Positions 52,201 to 62,330 are shown, numbered from the stretch's first letter. The stretch: DNA of 64,000 bases from Lateolabrax maculatus (GCA_031216445.1 CM062199.1:5366501-5430500), one strand, 5' to 3'. Translations and numbers: made by a program. Notes: generated by a model not told the origin, from the sequence alone.

Positions 52201-52400
52201 ATCTCAGTTAATTGTTTCTTTTAGAAAAGGTCAGAAAATAGTGAAAAAAGCCAGTCACAAGTTCCCAAAGTCCAAGTTCACATCTTCAAATGTCTTCATT
52301 TGTCAGAGCAACAGTCCAAAATCATAATATATTCAGTTTACTCTCACAGAAGACAAAGAATGCCAGAAAATATTTGCATTTGAGAAGCAGGATCCATCAC
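52201..52400 (+). mobile_element. Second, partial copy of the GCAACTAA...CAGCTCTA repeat
   Basis: GTCAGAAAATAGTGAAAAAAG, CAAGTTCCCAAAGTCCAAG, TCTTCAAATGTCTTCATTTG and ATTCAGTTTACTCTCACAGAAG correspond in order to the interior of the repeat at 34850. The ends are missing. It starts about 20 bases after the target-site duplication of the hAT element at 51657-52171. Confidence 0.55.
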
Positions 52401-55282
52401 AATATCATGAGCATCATAAACAGTGAGTACAGGGAGTGAGGATATACTGCAGGCCTAGGAGGCCTGTAGAAATACCAGGATGTAGAGTGTGCTCTGTTAA
52501 CATTCTGTGGCGGTGGCTGCAGGAAACTGATCTCGCCTGCAGTCCCACACTGTCAGCTATACAGACATACTCCACGGTGACACCTCTGATAATCAAAGCT
52601 TTGTCTGGGTCTTAAAAGGACGTACTTGAACAACAGCGAGACCGGAGGCCTTCTTTGCTGTAATGGCCTTTGGACATCAATATTTAAATCTTACATCTCT
52701 CTTGTGATTAGAATGCTGCTTTTCTCTGTTTTTTTTCACCTCTCTCTCTCCTGAAACAACAAGGTGGGGGTGAAAAAAGGCTTAAATCAATGATCTTTGA
52801 GTCTAAACTAGATTCCTAAGCAGTTTGCCACTCTCAGCAGCAAGATAAGATAAACTCTCTTTGACCTAAGAGATGAAGTTGCCATGACGATCAGGGAGTC
52901 CACTTTCTCTATTGATATTTTGCTGATGTAACAACAAATGGAACCAGATCCTGCTCTTGATAATGGTGATTAATTAATACCAATATTGATCCCTACAAGC
53001 AAGAGACAAGGCTATTAACTTAAAGCAGGCTGAAAGTCAATTGTTACCTGGGGGCTCAATGGGCATCATTGATATAAAATCTAAATAAACAGAGAGGAAT
53101 ACGGCTAGAGACTGAAACGTATAATACAAAAGAAAATACACAACCAGCAACAGTAAAAACATAAGCAGATTTTGTTTTTGATCTGCACGCATTTCTAAAA
53201 TTAACATTTTGTCCACATTGGTGACAGTTACAGTGCCTGAATGGAAACACAATGGTGACAGCTTGGGCCAGCTTTTATTGGAATAATAGCGGTGGAATTC
53301 AGGAAAGAGGAAGATAAAGAGGAAACTGCATGAGGAAGTGACCTCCACCTTTGCAGCAACCCTGCCCACATTTCACACTGCTGTCCAGGCACTGCAGGCT
53401 ACAGCGACAGAGAGGGCAGGATTAGGCACCGGCAGTCCATCGGCTGCCAACCCCAGCCCATCCAACACATCACACAGCTCTGTTGTCAACAAAGGAAGCA
53501 GCAGCTGCTATACATTCCTCTCCCTATAGCTTCAGAGCCAGTGACATAAGCAGTAATAGCAGCGCCGTAAATACTTTCTCTCTACAAGAAACATTGTACT
53601 TTAGACACAATAGAAAAAACATTACAAGACGATGACATTCATCTGCATTGTTGTTTTGTGTCAAAAGTGTGGAGACAATTGGGGATCCTTCAGCTAAGAC
53701 GAGGCAACGGCACAAGCTGTTATTGGCAGGGAACAGATGTTTGAGGGAAAGTTGGCATTCAACAACCATTCTTCTTCTGACAGAAATCAACAAGAGAAAC
53801 ACAAGAGACACGGCGTGATTGTCACCCAATGAAAGAGAAACCCTTAAATATACAGGGAGGCTGGCATGCAAACATTTTTTGATTTTACACCCCCAAAACA
53901 TCTGACTGCCGGAGCTGCCAGCGTTTGTGGGCCAAGGGTGAAACGCAGCGTATACGACTTCCACAGCATCAGCACGCTGCCTTATACAAGACAGCAAAGC
54001 TGAGCTAAGTTGTAGGAAATATGGACGAGGAGTCTGTTCGCTGAGAGAGAGAGAGAGAAATAAAAAAAAAAAAAACATGAAACTAACAGCTCCGATCCCT
54101 CTGCTAAAAGCATGCTCCTCGCACATACTGTACATGCACCAATGTATGCACAAGCAAACACACACACAAATTCAGATACAGGATGTTGGCAGTCAATTCA
54201 GTAAACACTCCCCTTATCCCTTACTACTGTAATCTGCCTCTGATAAATGCCCCTCAAAGATAGAAATGTCACCTGATATGATAAACAGTATGCTAACGTT
54301 ACATAAAGCGGCCTTATGCTAAGGAGTTGGAGAGATTAACTGTAGAGCGGAGATGGAAAAAAATGGTCGCTACGATAAAAAACAGACTTTTAGCTCTAGC
54401 TGCGAACCTTGTTTGGCTGTAGTTCAGTTCCAAACGGACTAGTTGAGAAAAGCAGGGACCTTATTAGAATAATCCAAGGGTTGTACGTACATTGTATTGG
54501 ATTTAAAGTAACTAAATGATCAGTATAAACAGAAGCAGTAAACAATTACAAATAAATTCCCCCAAAACAGTTGGGATCATATTCCTCAAAGGCCTTGATA
54601 TGAAATATATTAGTGAAATTATGCATCTAAGAAAATGGGATGAAAGCAATATTTACCAAAGCATCACTAGCCCCTGTTCCAACTTTAAATACAAGGTATT
54701 ATGGGTAGAAATAAAACAAAATAGCATTCAAAATAAGCATTACTGTACACTGCAGTGGACCAGCTTTACAGATGTAAGATCACTGTCACGTGAGTAGATT
54801 AGGCGTTTTGACAGTATGACATAGTGGTAAGCTCTGGGGACTCGTGCACTTGCCGCTCGGTTACTATACAAACTTACAGTAAAAGAGCAGTATAATCACT
54901 ACAGTGTGGGGCTTGATTCTGGTTGGACAATGTCGGGTAAAAGAGCCAGAGGAAGCAACATGAATTCTCAGACAGTCCATATGGTGAAGACAACAGAAAA
55001 GGGGAGAACACTAAGTCAGTTTAATAAGCACATTTGACATTAGATGTCCGCCCATGGCCTCAGAGGGCCGCTTCAATATGTTCCCATAAACACTGGCGGA
55101 GGCACGCTCCCTACATCATCCAGATTTCCCTTTACGCCGTGAAACTTTGGGGGGCAATTTTACAGAAAAATTACTCCGAGGGGCCTGGTTTCAATTCAGC
55201 CTGTTCATATCTTTCCTTCCTATTAAGCATCAAAATGTTCTCCTCTCAGCACGAATAGAGGTATGGACACCACCAGCAAGCC

Positions 55283-55332
55283 GGGGAGACGCGACGGGGG
55301 GGGGGGGGAGCAGGGAGGAAAGGAGGGAGGGA
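55283..55332 (+). other. G-rich tract with G-quadruplex potential
   Basis: CCGGGGAGACGCGAC is followed by about 14 consecutive G and then GGGAGG-type purine repeats. It lies about 500 bases from the GATA cluster. It is C-rich in the zfpm2 pre-mRNA. Confidence 0.55.
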
Positions 55333-55837
55333 GAAGAGAGGATAGAGGGAGCTTGGTGGAATTCACACATCATATTACAGCAGCTAATCGCAATCCGCAG
55401 AGCATCAGCGATATTTTCATCATTCCTGTCAAATTCTACTGACCCGCCTTGGAACGGCTAACAATCTGGGCAATTTATTGGCATATTGGCACGGGGTGAT
55501 AAGGCTAAAAACAACAGCAGCAAGCAGCTGGCCCTGGGAGATGAGCAGATAACATTGATATGTGCTCCCACACAAAACACCTCCACCACTATCTCCTCTT
55601 TCTATCAAACTCTTATTACAATAAAAGTGTATGGGGGGTTTTCGTTTTCTTGGAAAAGCAGCAAGGGGAGGGGGATACAGAGAGGGGGCAAGAAATATTT
55701 ATTTATATATATATATAAAAAAATCTGATGTAACGTTTCACAGAAAAAAAACAAGGGGGGAAAATACATAATTTATCACTGTATTATCGGGATATCCAGG
55801 CAGCCTAATCAAGGAGCACTGAGTGACTATTTTTTGC

Positions 55838-56027
55838 CTTATCATCCAAAGTGGTGGAAACGGAGAAGGAATTATCAGCCAGCTGCAGATTGCTGGGCTG
55901 GAATTTTAATGGTAATAATCGGGTTTCTGATGGTATATCTTCTCTGCTTATCTTTCCCATTATCTGGCCTTATCTCCCCAGTCATCGGAGCAAATTAATG
56001 GTGCTCTTTCAGCATCGCCTTTTTATC
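55838..56027 (+). promoter_or_regulatory. Cluster of six GATA motifs in zfpm2 intron 1
   Basis: Six YTATCW words (WGATAR on the minus strand) occur in one orientation at 55838, 55872, 55948, 55960, 55970 and 56023 (approximate first bases). Two further GATA words lie upstream at 55498 (GATAAG) and 55547 (AGATAA). In random DNA with equal bases, a word this degenerate is expected about once per 512 bases counting both strands, so six in 190 bases is a clear excess. The surrounding DNA (about 55370-56090) is non-repetitive with TAAT and CAAATTA words, like an enhancer. Because FOG2 acts through GATA factors, feedback control is plausible but inferred. Confidence 0.5.
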
Positions 56028-56343
56028 ACCGCTCAGAGAGCACCCAAGGGGAAAGAATAAGCAAAATATTAAAATACTGCATAAATCACAATTTTAGATA
56101 ACGGTCCAATGTATGCAGGAGGAGGGGGCGGGGGGACTGCGCCCAACAACCTTTTTGTCCTTTAGAATGACTGTCTGTGCTGACTTTCTGTGCAGTGCCT
56201 CCTCGGCCTTTTTCCCAGAGTTCCCGGGGTAGGAGCGAGGATCTAGGCTCCTCGTGACCTTTCTGTTTCTAACCAGGGCTTGATTATACGGCTGCACACC
56301 GGCTCCATATTAACAAGATCTTACACATGACATACTAATTCAC

Positions 56344-56460
56344 ACAAGGTCAGGTCACAATGACGAAAGCGTAACACAAACGTTAGACTTCCTTTGCTCA
56401 ACAACAAAATTTGGATGCCACGATGGGATTGGTCCAAAGATGAGTGGGCGAATCACGTCA
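56344..56460. promoter_or_regulatory. Promoter-like motif group in intron 1
   Basis: Within about 115 bases are AGGTCAGGTCACA (two nuclear-receptor half-sites, 56347-56359), TGACG, ATTGG (inverted CCAAT box, near 56427), GGGCG and CACGTCA (CRE-like, near 56455). The base composition differs from the AT-rich DNA to its right. This could be a cryptic or alternative promoter, a piece of an old transposon, or chance. Confidence 0.2.
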
Positions 56461-57010
56461 TACGCTGTCGTGCTTCTTTGTTGGTTGGAAATGGTTGCGG
56501 GTTTGTGGTGGATGCCAGCAAAAACACAAATATGAACTCAAAGATAGTGAAAATAAAGGGATGTTACAGCAAAATAATTATTATCATTCAGAGTTTATGA
56601 TGACTATACTGTACCAAACGGTTCTAAACTGTATGAAAAATAAGTACAAAAACAATATTTAGTCCTTTAAACATTTTCTTTTCACCATCGACTAATGAAA
56701 ATAAATGTTAAACTGTTTGATTTTGATTTGATTTTTTTATTATTACTGTTTAAAAATTAAAAATACTGATAAATCCCAATTTTCTCTACCTAGAGAAGCA
56801 CAAAATAAATCAAAATTCCAACCAACACTGCCTTAAAAAGTTTTTAAAAATGTACGACCCATTCATATTTCAGAGGTGAAACAATATTGATTATATGTAA
56901 AATAAAAGACACAAATCTGTGTGTCGCAGAATCCGTCTCACACAAATGCAATAAAAAAAGCTTTTGTATACCAACATGCACAAGCCCTCATGAATTCATG
57001 CATGTGAGCT

Positions 57011-57043
57011 CACACACACATGCAAACACACACACCCACACAT

Positions 57044-57089
<46 letters not shown>
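57011..57089. repeat. (CA)n microsatellite, compound
   Basis: Interrupted CA blocks lead into 22 uninterrupted CA units (57046-57089). Confidence 0.97.
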
Positions 57090-57091
<2 letters not shown>

Positions 57092-57328
57092 ACGCATATT
57101 AAAGCTGCCTTAGTTCTGAATTCTCCATAATATCTTGAAGCACAGATAAACAGTATCAAAAGTACAAGACAAATTACTGGAAGTGGTTTGATATTTGATA
57201 TTTTGACCACAAAGTAACCGCAGTCTGCTTGTAGCCTCTTACAGCAGCAGCTACAAGTAACAGCATACAGTGGACACACTGTACACACACCCAGATGTCA
57301 GACTCAGTGTGTTTATGTCCATGTGCTT

Positions 57329-57365
<37 letters not shown>

Positions 57366-57378
57366 GGTGTGTGTGTGT
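57329..57378. repeat. (GT)n microsatellite, compound
   Basis: GT units with AT and GG interruptions; inverted relative to the CA tract 240 bases earlier. Confidence 0.95.
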
Positions 57379-57901
57379 ACAAATCCCCACATATTAATGG
57401 ATGATCTACAGGCTCTTTAAAATCATTAAAATTGTGAAAAGTTGTTAAAAACATTCCATAAAAAATATGTATTATGACTAAAATTCAACAATGTGAATAT
57501 GACGTTTGAATTGATGTGAACCCTGAGGTTAGACTTTATTAATGTTTTTGTGCGCTCAAAACAAATAGCAAGCCACTAAATATTAGGAAAAAGCTGGATA
57601 AAATTTCATCTAAATTTGAAAAGCAAATATGTGTAAACTATAGAGCTGGGAGAGGAGGTCAACACTTTGCTGAGAGGAACGCTACAGATCAGGGAAATTA
57701 AAATGAAAACATGCCATAACTTGCCCTTTTACCACAGTGCCAGGATTTACAACTACCAACAATACTGATCAATATTTACACCATGTGTGGGCTGCTCTGT
57801 GAACTTTGCAAAAGTGTGTGTGCACGTATTTACGCAAACACACCTGCAAGTGAGTGTGTATGTGTTAAAGGAAAAACTGAAGTGTGTGTGAAGGAGTTGC
57901 A

Positions 57902-57940
57902 GTGTGTGAGTGTGTGTGTGTGACACGTGTGTGTGTGTGT
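57902..57940. repeat. (TG)n tract, interrupted
   Basis: Two TG blocks separated by GACAC, about 540 bases inside intron 1 from exon 1. Confidence 0.9.
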
Positions 57941-58256
57941 AGGTGTTACAAATAAAAAACATTTAATAGCAATACAATTCCAAAACAGATCGGCCTTATA
58001 ATCCAACCTCACAATACAGACTCAGTATTTATTATCGGCCTGTAGTTTTTAGAATTATTGGTGATGAATTGGCCCTCAGAGCTCCAGCCTGCAGGGATGC
58101 ACCGTCTGACGCACGATTTAGGATGAAAACTCGAGCAGAGTCACGCCAAACAACGGAATAACTTCATTTTGCTGCAACTTGGCGGCAGCGGGGGGAAAAA
58201 CTTTTCGGCCAGCAGCAGCGGGGGATTTGGATTTGCAAATCGTCGCTTCAAAAAAA

Positions 58257-58278
58257 CACACACACACACACACACACA
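58257..58278. repeat. (CA)n microsatellite in intron 1 close to exon 1
   Basis: Eleven CA units flanked by A-rich DNA, inside the CpG-rich zone about 200 bases downstream of exon 1. Confidence 0.95.
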
Positions 58279-58450
58279 AAAATAAAATAAAAAATAAATA
58301 TGCGCGGAGGGAGAGAGCGGAGCGCGCTGACCGTGACAGGCAACACATGAGCGCTGCTGATCCAGCCTCAGTGTGGACACAACTCTGATAGACCCGGAGA
58401 CGCGCTGCAGACGGCGAGACAACATGGAGGAGGACAGGAGAGAGACAAGA

Positions 58451-58475
58451 AAAAAAAAAAAAAAACCCAAAAAAA
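58451..58475. repeat. A-rich run (poly-T on the sense strand) next to the exon 1 donor
   Basis: A15 followed by CCC and A7 ends immediately before CTTAC, the reverse complement of the exon 1 donor. In the pre-mRNA this is a U-rich stretch from position +6 of the intron. Confidence 0.9.
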
Positions 58476-58480
58476 CTTAC

Positions 58481-58520
58481 GTTTGATCTGCCTGGGGTTG
58501 CTCTGCTTCCTTCGGGACAT
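58481..58520 (-). CDS. zfpm2: zfpm2 coding exon 1: start codon and NuRD-binding motif
   Basis: The start codon is at 58518-58520 on the minus strand, with G at -3. The 40 coding bases give MSRRKQSNPRQIK plus the first base of Arg14. This peptide is the family's N-terminal repression motif, which in FOG1 is known to dock on the RBBP4/MTA components of the NuRD complex. The SNP triplet is the form I recall from FOG1, where mammalian FOG2 has SKP. The exon ends at a strong donor (GTAAGT), followed by a long T-rich run in the sense strand. The phase-1 end is completed by GT at the start of exon 2 to give CGT (Arg). This is the first in-frame ATG: the frame stays open upstream for about 49 codons but contains no earlier ATG. 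The 5' leader extends to the right for an unknown distance. Confidence 0.96.
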
Positions 58521-58537
58521 GCCTGCTGTGCGGCTGG

Positions 58538-58585
58538 TCAGTGAATCCAGGTGTAGTACTGACAGATCGATAGGTTCTGGTTCAT
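58538..58585 (-). other. Possible upstream ORF in the zfpm2 leader (15 codons)
   Basis: The only ATG between the main start and about 58860 on the minus strand is at 58583-58585. It is out of frame with the main ORF and encodes 15 residues (MNQNLSICQYYTWIH) before TGA at 58538-58540, leaving 17 bases to the zfpm2 start codon. Its context is weak (T at -3). It matters only if transcription starts upstream of 58585, which is likely but unproven. Confidence 0.4.
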
Positions 58586-58724
58586 CCAAGCAGCCGGTTT
58601 TGGGTTTTTGTCTGATGGAAATTGAGAAAGAAAAAGAAGAAGGGGGGCACCAGTACTTTTTACGCACAGGTCTATCGTTCCGTCTGTCTTTCCTTTATCT
58701 TTCTCGTCTCTCTGGCTCTGGCTC

Positions 58725-58729
<5 letters not shown>

Positions 58730-58765
<36 letters not shown>

Positions 58766-58767
58766 CC

Positions 58768-58799
<32 letters not shown>

Positions 58800-58832
58800 G
58801 TCTCTCTCTGTCTCTCTCTCTCTCTCTCTCTC
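58730..58832. repeat. (CT)n tract, GA-rich on the zfpm2 sense strand
   Basis: About 100 bases of CT dinucleotides are interrupted by a short ACACACAC and several TG steps. On the sense (minus) strand it reads GAGAGA and lies 210-312 bases upstream of the start codon, in the 5' leader or core promoter. Confidence 0.95.
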
Positions 58833-58919
58833 AGCACCGTTCTCCGTGGTGAGGCTGCGCTTCGCCGCGATCCGCACGGACTGACTGGGGAGGTGAAAGC
58901 GTTTCGCGCTTTTGTTTGA

Positions 58920-58976
58920 AGATAAGGTTTGTTCCTCCCCGGGTACCGTAGCCCGAGCCCGGTGAACTTCACTTGA
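58920..58976 (-). promoter_or_regulatory. GATA motif paired with an NKX2-5-type motif upstream of zfpm2
   Basis: AGATAAG (58920-58926, plus strand) and CACTTGA (58970-58976, i.e. TCAAGTG on the minus strand) lie 44 bases apart, roughly 400-460 bases upstream of the start codon. GATA4 and NKX2-5 are known partners in cardiac promoters, and zfpm2 is expressed in heart. Single motifs of this length occur often by chance, so the functional reading is inference. Confidence 0.3.
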
Positions 58977-61900
58977 TCCGCAATTACTTTAACTTCCACT
59001 TATTAATTAGCGTCGCCCCCACTTTGCGCCGGTGTTTCGGGGTAAATAAAAGAGAGATGCAGATAAACGGAGCTCCTGATCATCACGAGGCATCACAGTC
59101 ACAATATCAGTAAATATTCATTTGCATGTTTTTTTTTTTCCAGGTAAATATATTTTCACACCTGTTTTTCCTCAAAGGACCCTGTTGCCTCCAATTTGGT
59201 GCTGCTTTCAAATTATCTATAAGATTAATTTAACTGCTTCATTTTTTATTTTATGCATTACACACACACACACAAAAAAGAGAGGTTTAGGTGGAGATCC
59301 CTCCACTGTTGCACTATGGGTAATTTAATACAGCATGTAGTCATATCACCAACAAATCTGGACCTATATTGGTTAAATACACCAGGATTAGCTCAGCTTG
59401 GACTGCAGCTCCGCCACTCATTCCCCCATAATGCACTGTGAGAGTTGATCTGGATTGAGATGCCATGACCTCAAATGACTTGACCTCTTGGCCAAAAACT
59501 GAAAGATGTAACCTGCAGTCCAGATTTTTTTAAACGCACATAAAACCTACTATTTCAAATTATTATGCGATTTATAAAAGCCTGGTGTGAATTCTCTGCA
59601 CTTGAGCCTTATACTTAAAAATGTGTCCAACCTTTTACTGTAAAATATATTTAAATTGGCACACAGGGAATTTCCAGAGAGAGACAGTGCTCTGCTTTCT
59701 ATGCTTAGTTTATTTATCAATATTTGATAAACTGTCAATCAGAATATGAGCCTCTTTTTTGCCTACAATTAGTCTGCCTATGGAGGAGAAAAATATTCAG
59801 AATATTTAAAGAGAGCGAGACGGAGAGAGAGGGGGGAAAGGAGCCTTCAAATCATTCAGATTTTGACTGCCATGTTCTGAATAGTCGCCCAAACTGGAAA
59901 TCACTCTCTTCAATTAGCCAGTTGGACTGCCAAGGAAGACAAGCAAGTGGCCTGTGAAATTATCTTGTAACCCAATTCCACAACTTTGGAATGGAGTCTG
60001 AAACTACAGAATAATTTATGTGCAGACGGGTCAGCGGTGGTTCACCTTGAGGAGAGCATCTGTCTTGCGAGCCTCCTTGGTTTGTCTCTTCCTGCGTCTT
60101 CCTCCTCCTCCTCCTCCTCCCCCCTTCCCGTCCTCTGGTGGCCAAAGTTATTTTTTTTTTCTTCCTTCTTTCTTTCTTCTTCACATACAGCTTTGGTCAT
60201 GATCCAAACACAGTGATGTCATGGGACAGTGGTAGTCATAAACAGTGAATCATTTCAGTATCTCAGCTTTGTCACCCCGTACACACTCCGAGTTTCTGTT
60301 AAGAAAATGAGAGATTTATGTTTCTTTTTAAAACCAAGAAAAACTATTAAATAGATAATCAAATAGTGATAAACACATGAGAATAAAAAACATTAAAGAT
60401 TTATTTTGCGTCATTTTCTGTCATACAAATTCAACACACACAATGAACTCTCAAATAAAATTACATTGAAAATAAAACAACCACACACACTTTCTAAAAT
60501 TACAATGCTAAACATCCATAAATAGCGTTTACTGGCCATATTTGGAACCAAGCACCAAAATCAATAATGATTTGTGGCAAGAGGAACAACATAGTGAGAG
60601 AGGAGAGTCAAATTGCCAGCTGAAGATTAATTTAACGCCACTCCTAAATCCTCTGAGACTGGAGCGAGGTTCTTCTCTGCTGTTCCTGAGCCCCAGTGGC
60701 TTGTTTGAAGCAGTCTTTGATTGACAGGTACAAATCTGCGAGAGGAAGAGAAAGCTTTTTTTCACTGCTCGGACCAGATGGTTGTGATAATTAACATGAT
60801 ACTGTTTCCATCGCAAGGGAAATCACTGACACAAGGTTGGTCATATTAATAGGTTAAGGTATACTGTATGCTGTGGAGATGCTGCACAGTGCACTCACAT
60901 AATCTGATTATGGGGGAAAGGTTGATTTAATGTGCTAAATCATTTGATTAGAACTGCCAAGTCACATTTGGGGAGTGCCATTCAGTGTCGGGGCAGTGGA
61001 GGTGGGCTGTCTGGTGGCTTCATCATGTTCACTCTTAAAGAAAATATGTTTCAGAACAAATGGTGTTTGTACGGCTCATTGGTATGCCCAATAGTATTCT
61101 GACTGAAAACACCTCAGCATGTCTGTATGTCTCAGTCAGAGCAGAAGAAAATACTTTGTGGTAGTGACATGATGATATTAAATAATAGATACAGTTTTGT
61201 CTACCGATGTGATTATTTATTGACAGCTCTGTCACAAGCAATGGCAGATTTTTTTCATTTTTCATTTCACCTTTTCTTTAGTTTTCTTTAATGTTTTTTT
61301 GTCAATAAGGATGTTGCTGTAACCTAATCTTGGTGGCATGGGGCCATCCTTGCACAGACTCATCATTTATACCCTTGACATAAGGGACTGTACAAACATT
61401 ACTTTGGAGAGGAAGAGGCAGCTGAACCTTATGATTTACTTTGTTAAGGCCCTCTGCAGCTTTATTAATATTTTCTTTGGACCCCTCCCGTTGAATGGAA
61501 GAATAATTTTGTCATAGCCACCGAATCACACAATAGACGTGGAATTAGCAGTTGACAAAATTATGGGAAACATAAAGAAATCAGGTGTCCGGGTTACTGA
61601 ATATTTGGGCCTTTCTGTATTTTTTAAACAAGAGCTTTCACTATCACTTGTTATGACATGTTTCATATTTTCTAGGATAAGAAAAGAGTCAAAAGGCCCT
61701 CCCCTGCTTGCCCAAAAATGTTAAGAGTACCCTCGCTTCAGCAAAAAGAAAAATAAATAACCCTCCCCTTTTTCTGACCCCCACTCCTCTTATTAATGTT
61801 CATACAGTCCCCATATGATATGAGACTGCATCGTAACAAAGTTACACTACAAAAATTATACAACAGTTAAGTCTTAAATGATATATTCAAGCAGTAACTT

Positions 61901-62245
61901 CACCAGGTGTTCCCAGTCCCCAGTATTGTGTTAAATTTATGACAATCCTAAGTTGAGTTATTGCCATAATAACAGCTGCAGTCTTACTCTTACACTGTTT
62001 AAGTGAGCTGCTGTGCTGACCGAGTAATATCACAGGGAGTCTGGCATGACAAATTACTAGGTTGATTTCTTTAAGGGATCACACATGTCCAGTGGCGCTG
62101 GGAGTGACAGCCATCGGTTGGACGGGGACTCTATCCTTAAAGAGCAGCCTCAGCAGCTCAACTTGGACTTCAGTGTTATGAGTTTGCCTGCTGTGGTGTC
62201 ACCCTCTGGCTGTTGGGGATTGGTTTGTCTCCAGAGGATGTAAGG

Positions 62246-62247
<2 letters not shown>

Positions 62248-62284
<37 letters not shown>

Positions 62285-62291
62285 GTGTGTG
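62248..62291. repeat. (GT)n microsatellite in the upstream flank
   Basis: About 16 uninterrupted GT units plus a further GT block after a single GC step. Confidence 0.96.
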
Positions 62292-62330
62292 CACGGAGCA
62301 GAGTGATATGGGGTGCAGAGCAGGGTTGGC

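Larger units (their letters stand above)
26943..58480 (-). other. zfpm2: zfpm2 intron 1
   Basis: This 31.5 kb intron separates the start-codon exon from exon 2. Its donor is GTAAGT and its acceptor TTCCCTCAG. Contents from right to left: CA/GT tracts near 57-58 kb, a promoter-like motif group near 56.4 kb, a GATA cluster at 55.84-56.03 kb, a G-rich run near 55.3 kb, a hAT-type element at 51657-52171, a CpG-rich patch near 46.7-47.2 kb, a LINE-like tail at 43.9 kb, a G-run next to a GT repeat at 38.3-38.4 kb, and dispersed repeats at 34.85-35.19 and 29.87-30.11 kb. The rest is ordinary AT-rich intron. Large first introns rich in regulatory DNA are typical of developmental regulators. Confidence 0.88.
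1..58520 (-). other. zfpm2: zfpm2 (FOG2) locus, 5' half of the gene, truncated by the window's left edge
   Basis: Four minus-strand exons in the expected order encode the N-terminus of FOG2, a multi-zinc-finger nuclear cofactor that binds the N-terminal finger of GATA4/5/6 and represses or modulates their targets in heart, gonad and other tissues. Splicing them gives 136 uninterrupted codons with phases 1, 1, 1 and 0. The peptide matches FOG2 in its start motif, in the acidic segment ending in EYFCNKG, in the WDGP junction and in the RQQLPVGTTWGPF segment. The zinc fingers and the CtBP-binding motif are encoded further left, outside the window. Teleosts often keep two copies (zfpm2a, zfpm2b) and I cannot say which this is. 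The FOG2 assignment is strong: FOG1 shares the start motif but differs in the acidic linker. Confidence 0.95.
58521..59060 (-). promoter_or_regulatory. zfpm2: zfpm2 5' leader and putative promoter, CpG-rich
   Basis: CpG dinucleotides are frequent from about 58090 through exon 1 and again at 58840-59040, unlike the surrounding DNA, which suggests a CpG-island promoter. No convincing TATA box was seen on the minus strand, so the start site is not fixed; it probably lies between 58600 and 59050. Within it are a long CT tract (GA in the sense direction) at 58730-58832, a GATA motif (AGATAAG, 58920-58926) and a TCAAGTG motif on the minus strand (58970-58976), which is the NKX2-5-type site. The promoter role is inferred from position and composition only. 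Confidence 0.6.

Noticed and set aside
53524..54165. Longest open frame of the window, 213 codons on the minus strand
   Set aside because: Its start lies in a TG-type tract, it crosses a poly-A/GAGA run, its composition is Leu/Cys/Ser-rich without any motif I know, and no splice or promoter context supports it. It is probably a chance frame in sense-strand intron.
54826..54880. tRNA-like string (AGTGGTAAGCTC...) suggesting a tRNA-derived SINE
   Set aside because: A/B-box spacing and a tail could not be made out, and no second copy was noticed in the window.
58521..58667. N-terminal extension of FOG2 by about 49 codons upstream of MSRRKQ
   Set aside because: The frame is open but its first start-like codon is GTG. 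There is no in-frame ATG, and the family begins at MSRRKQ.
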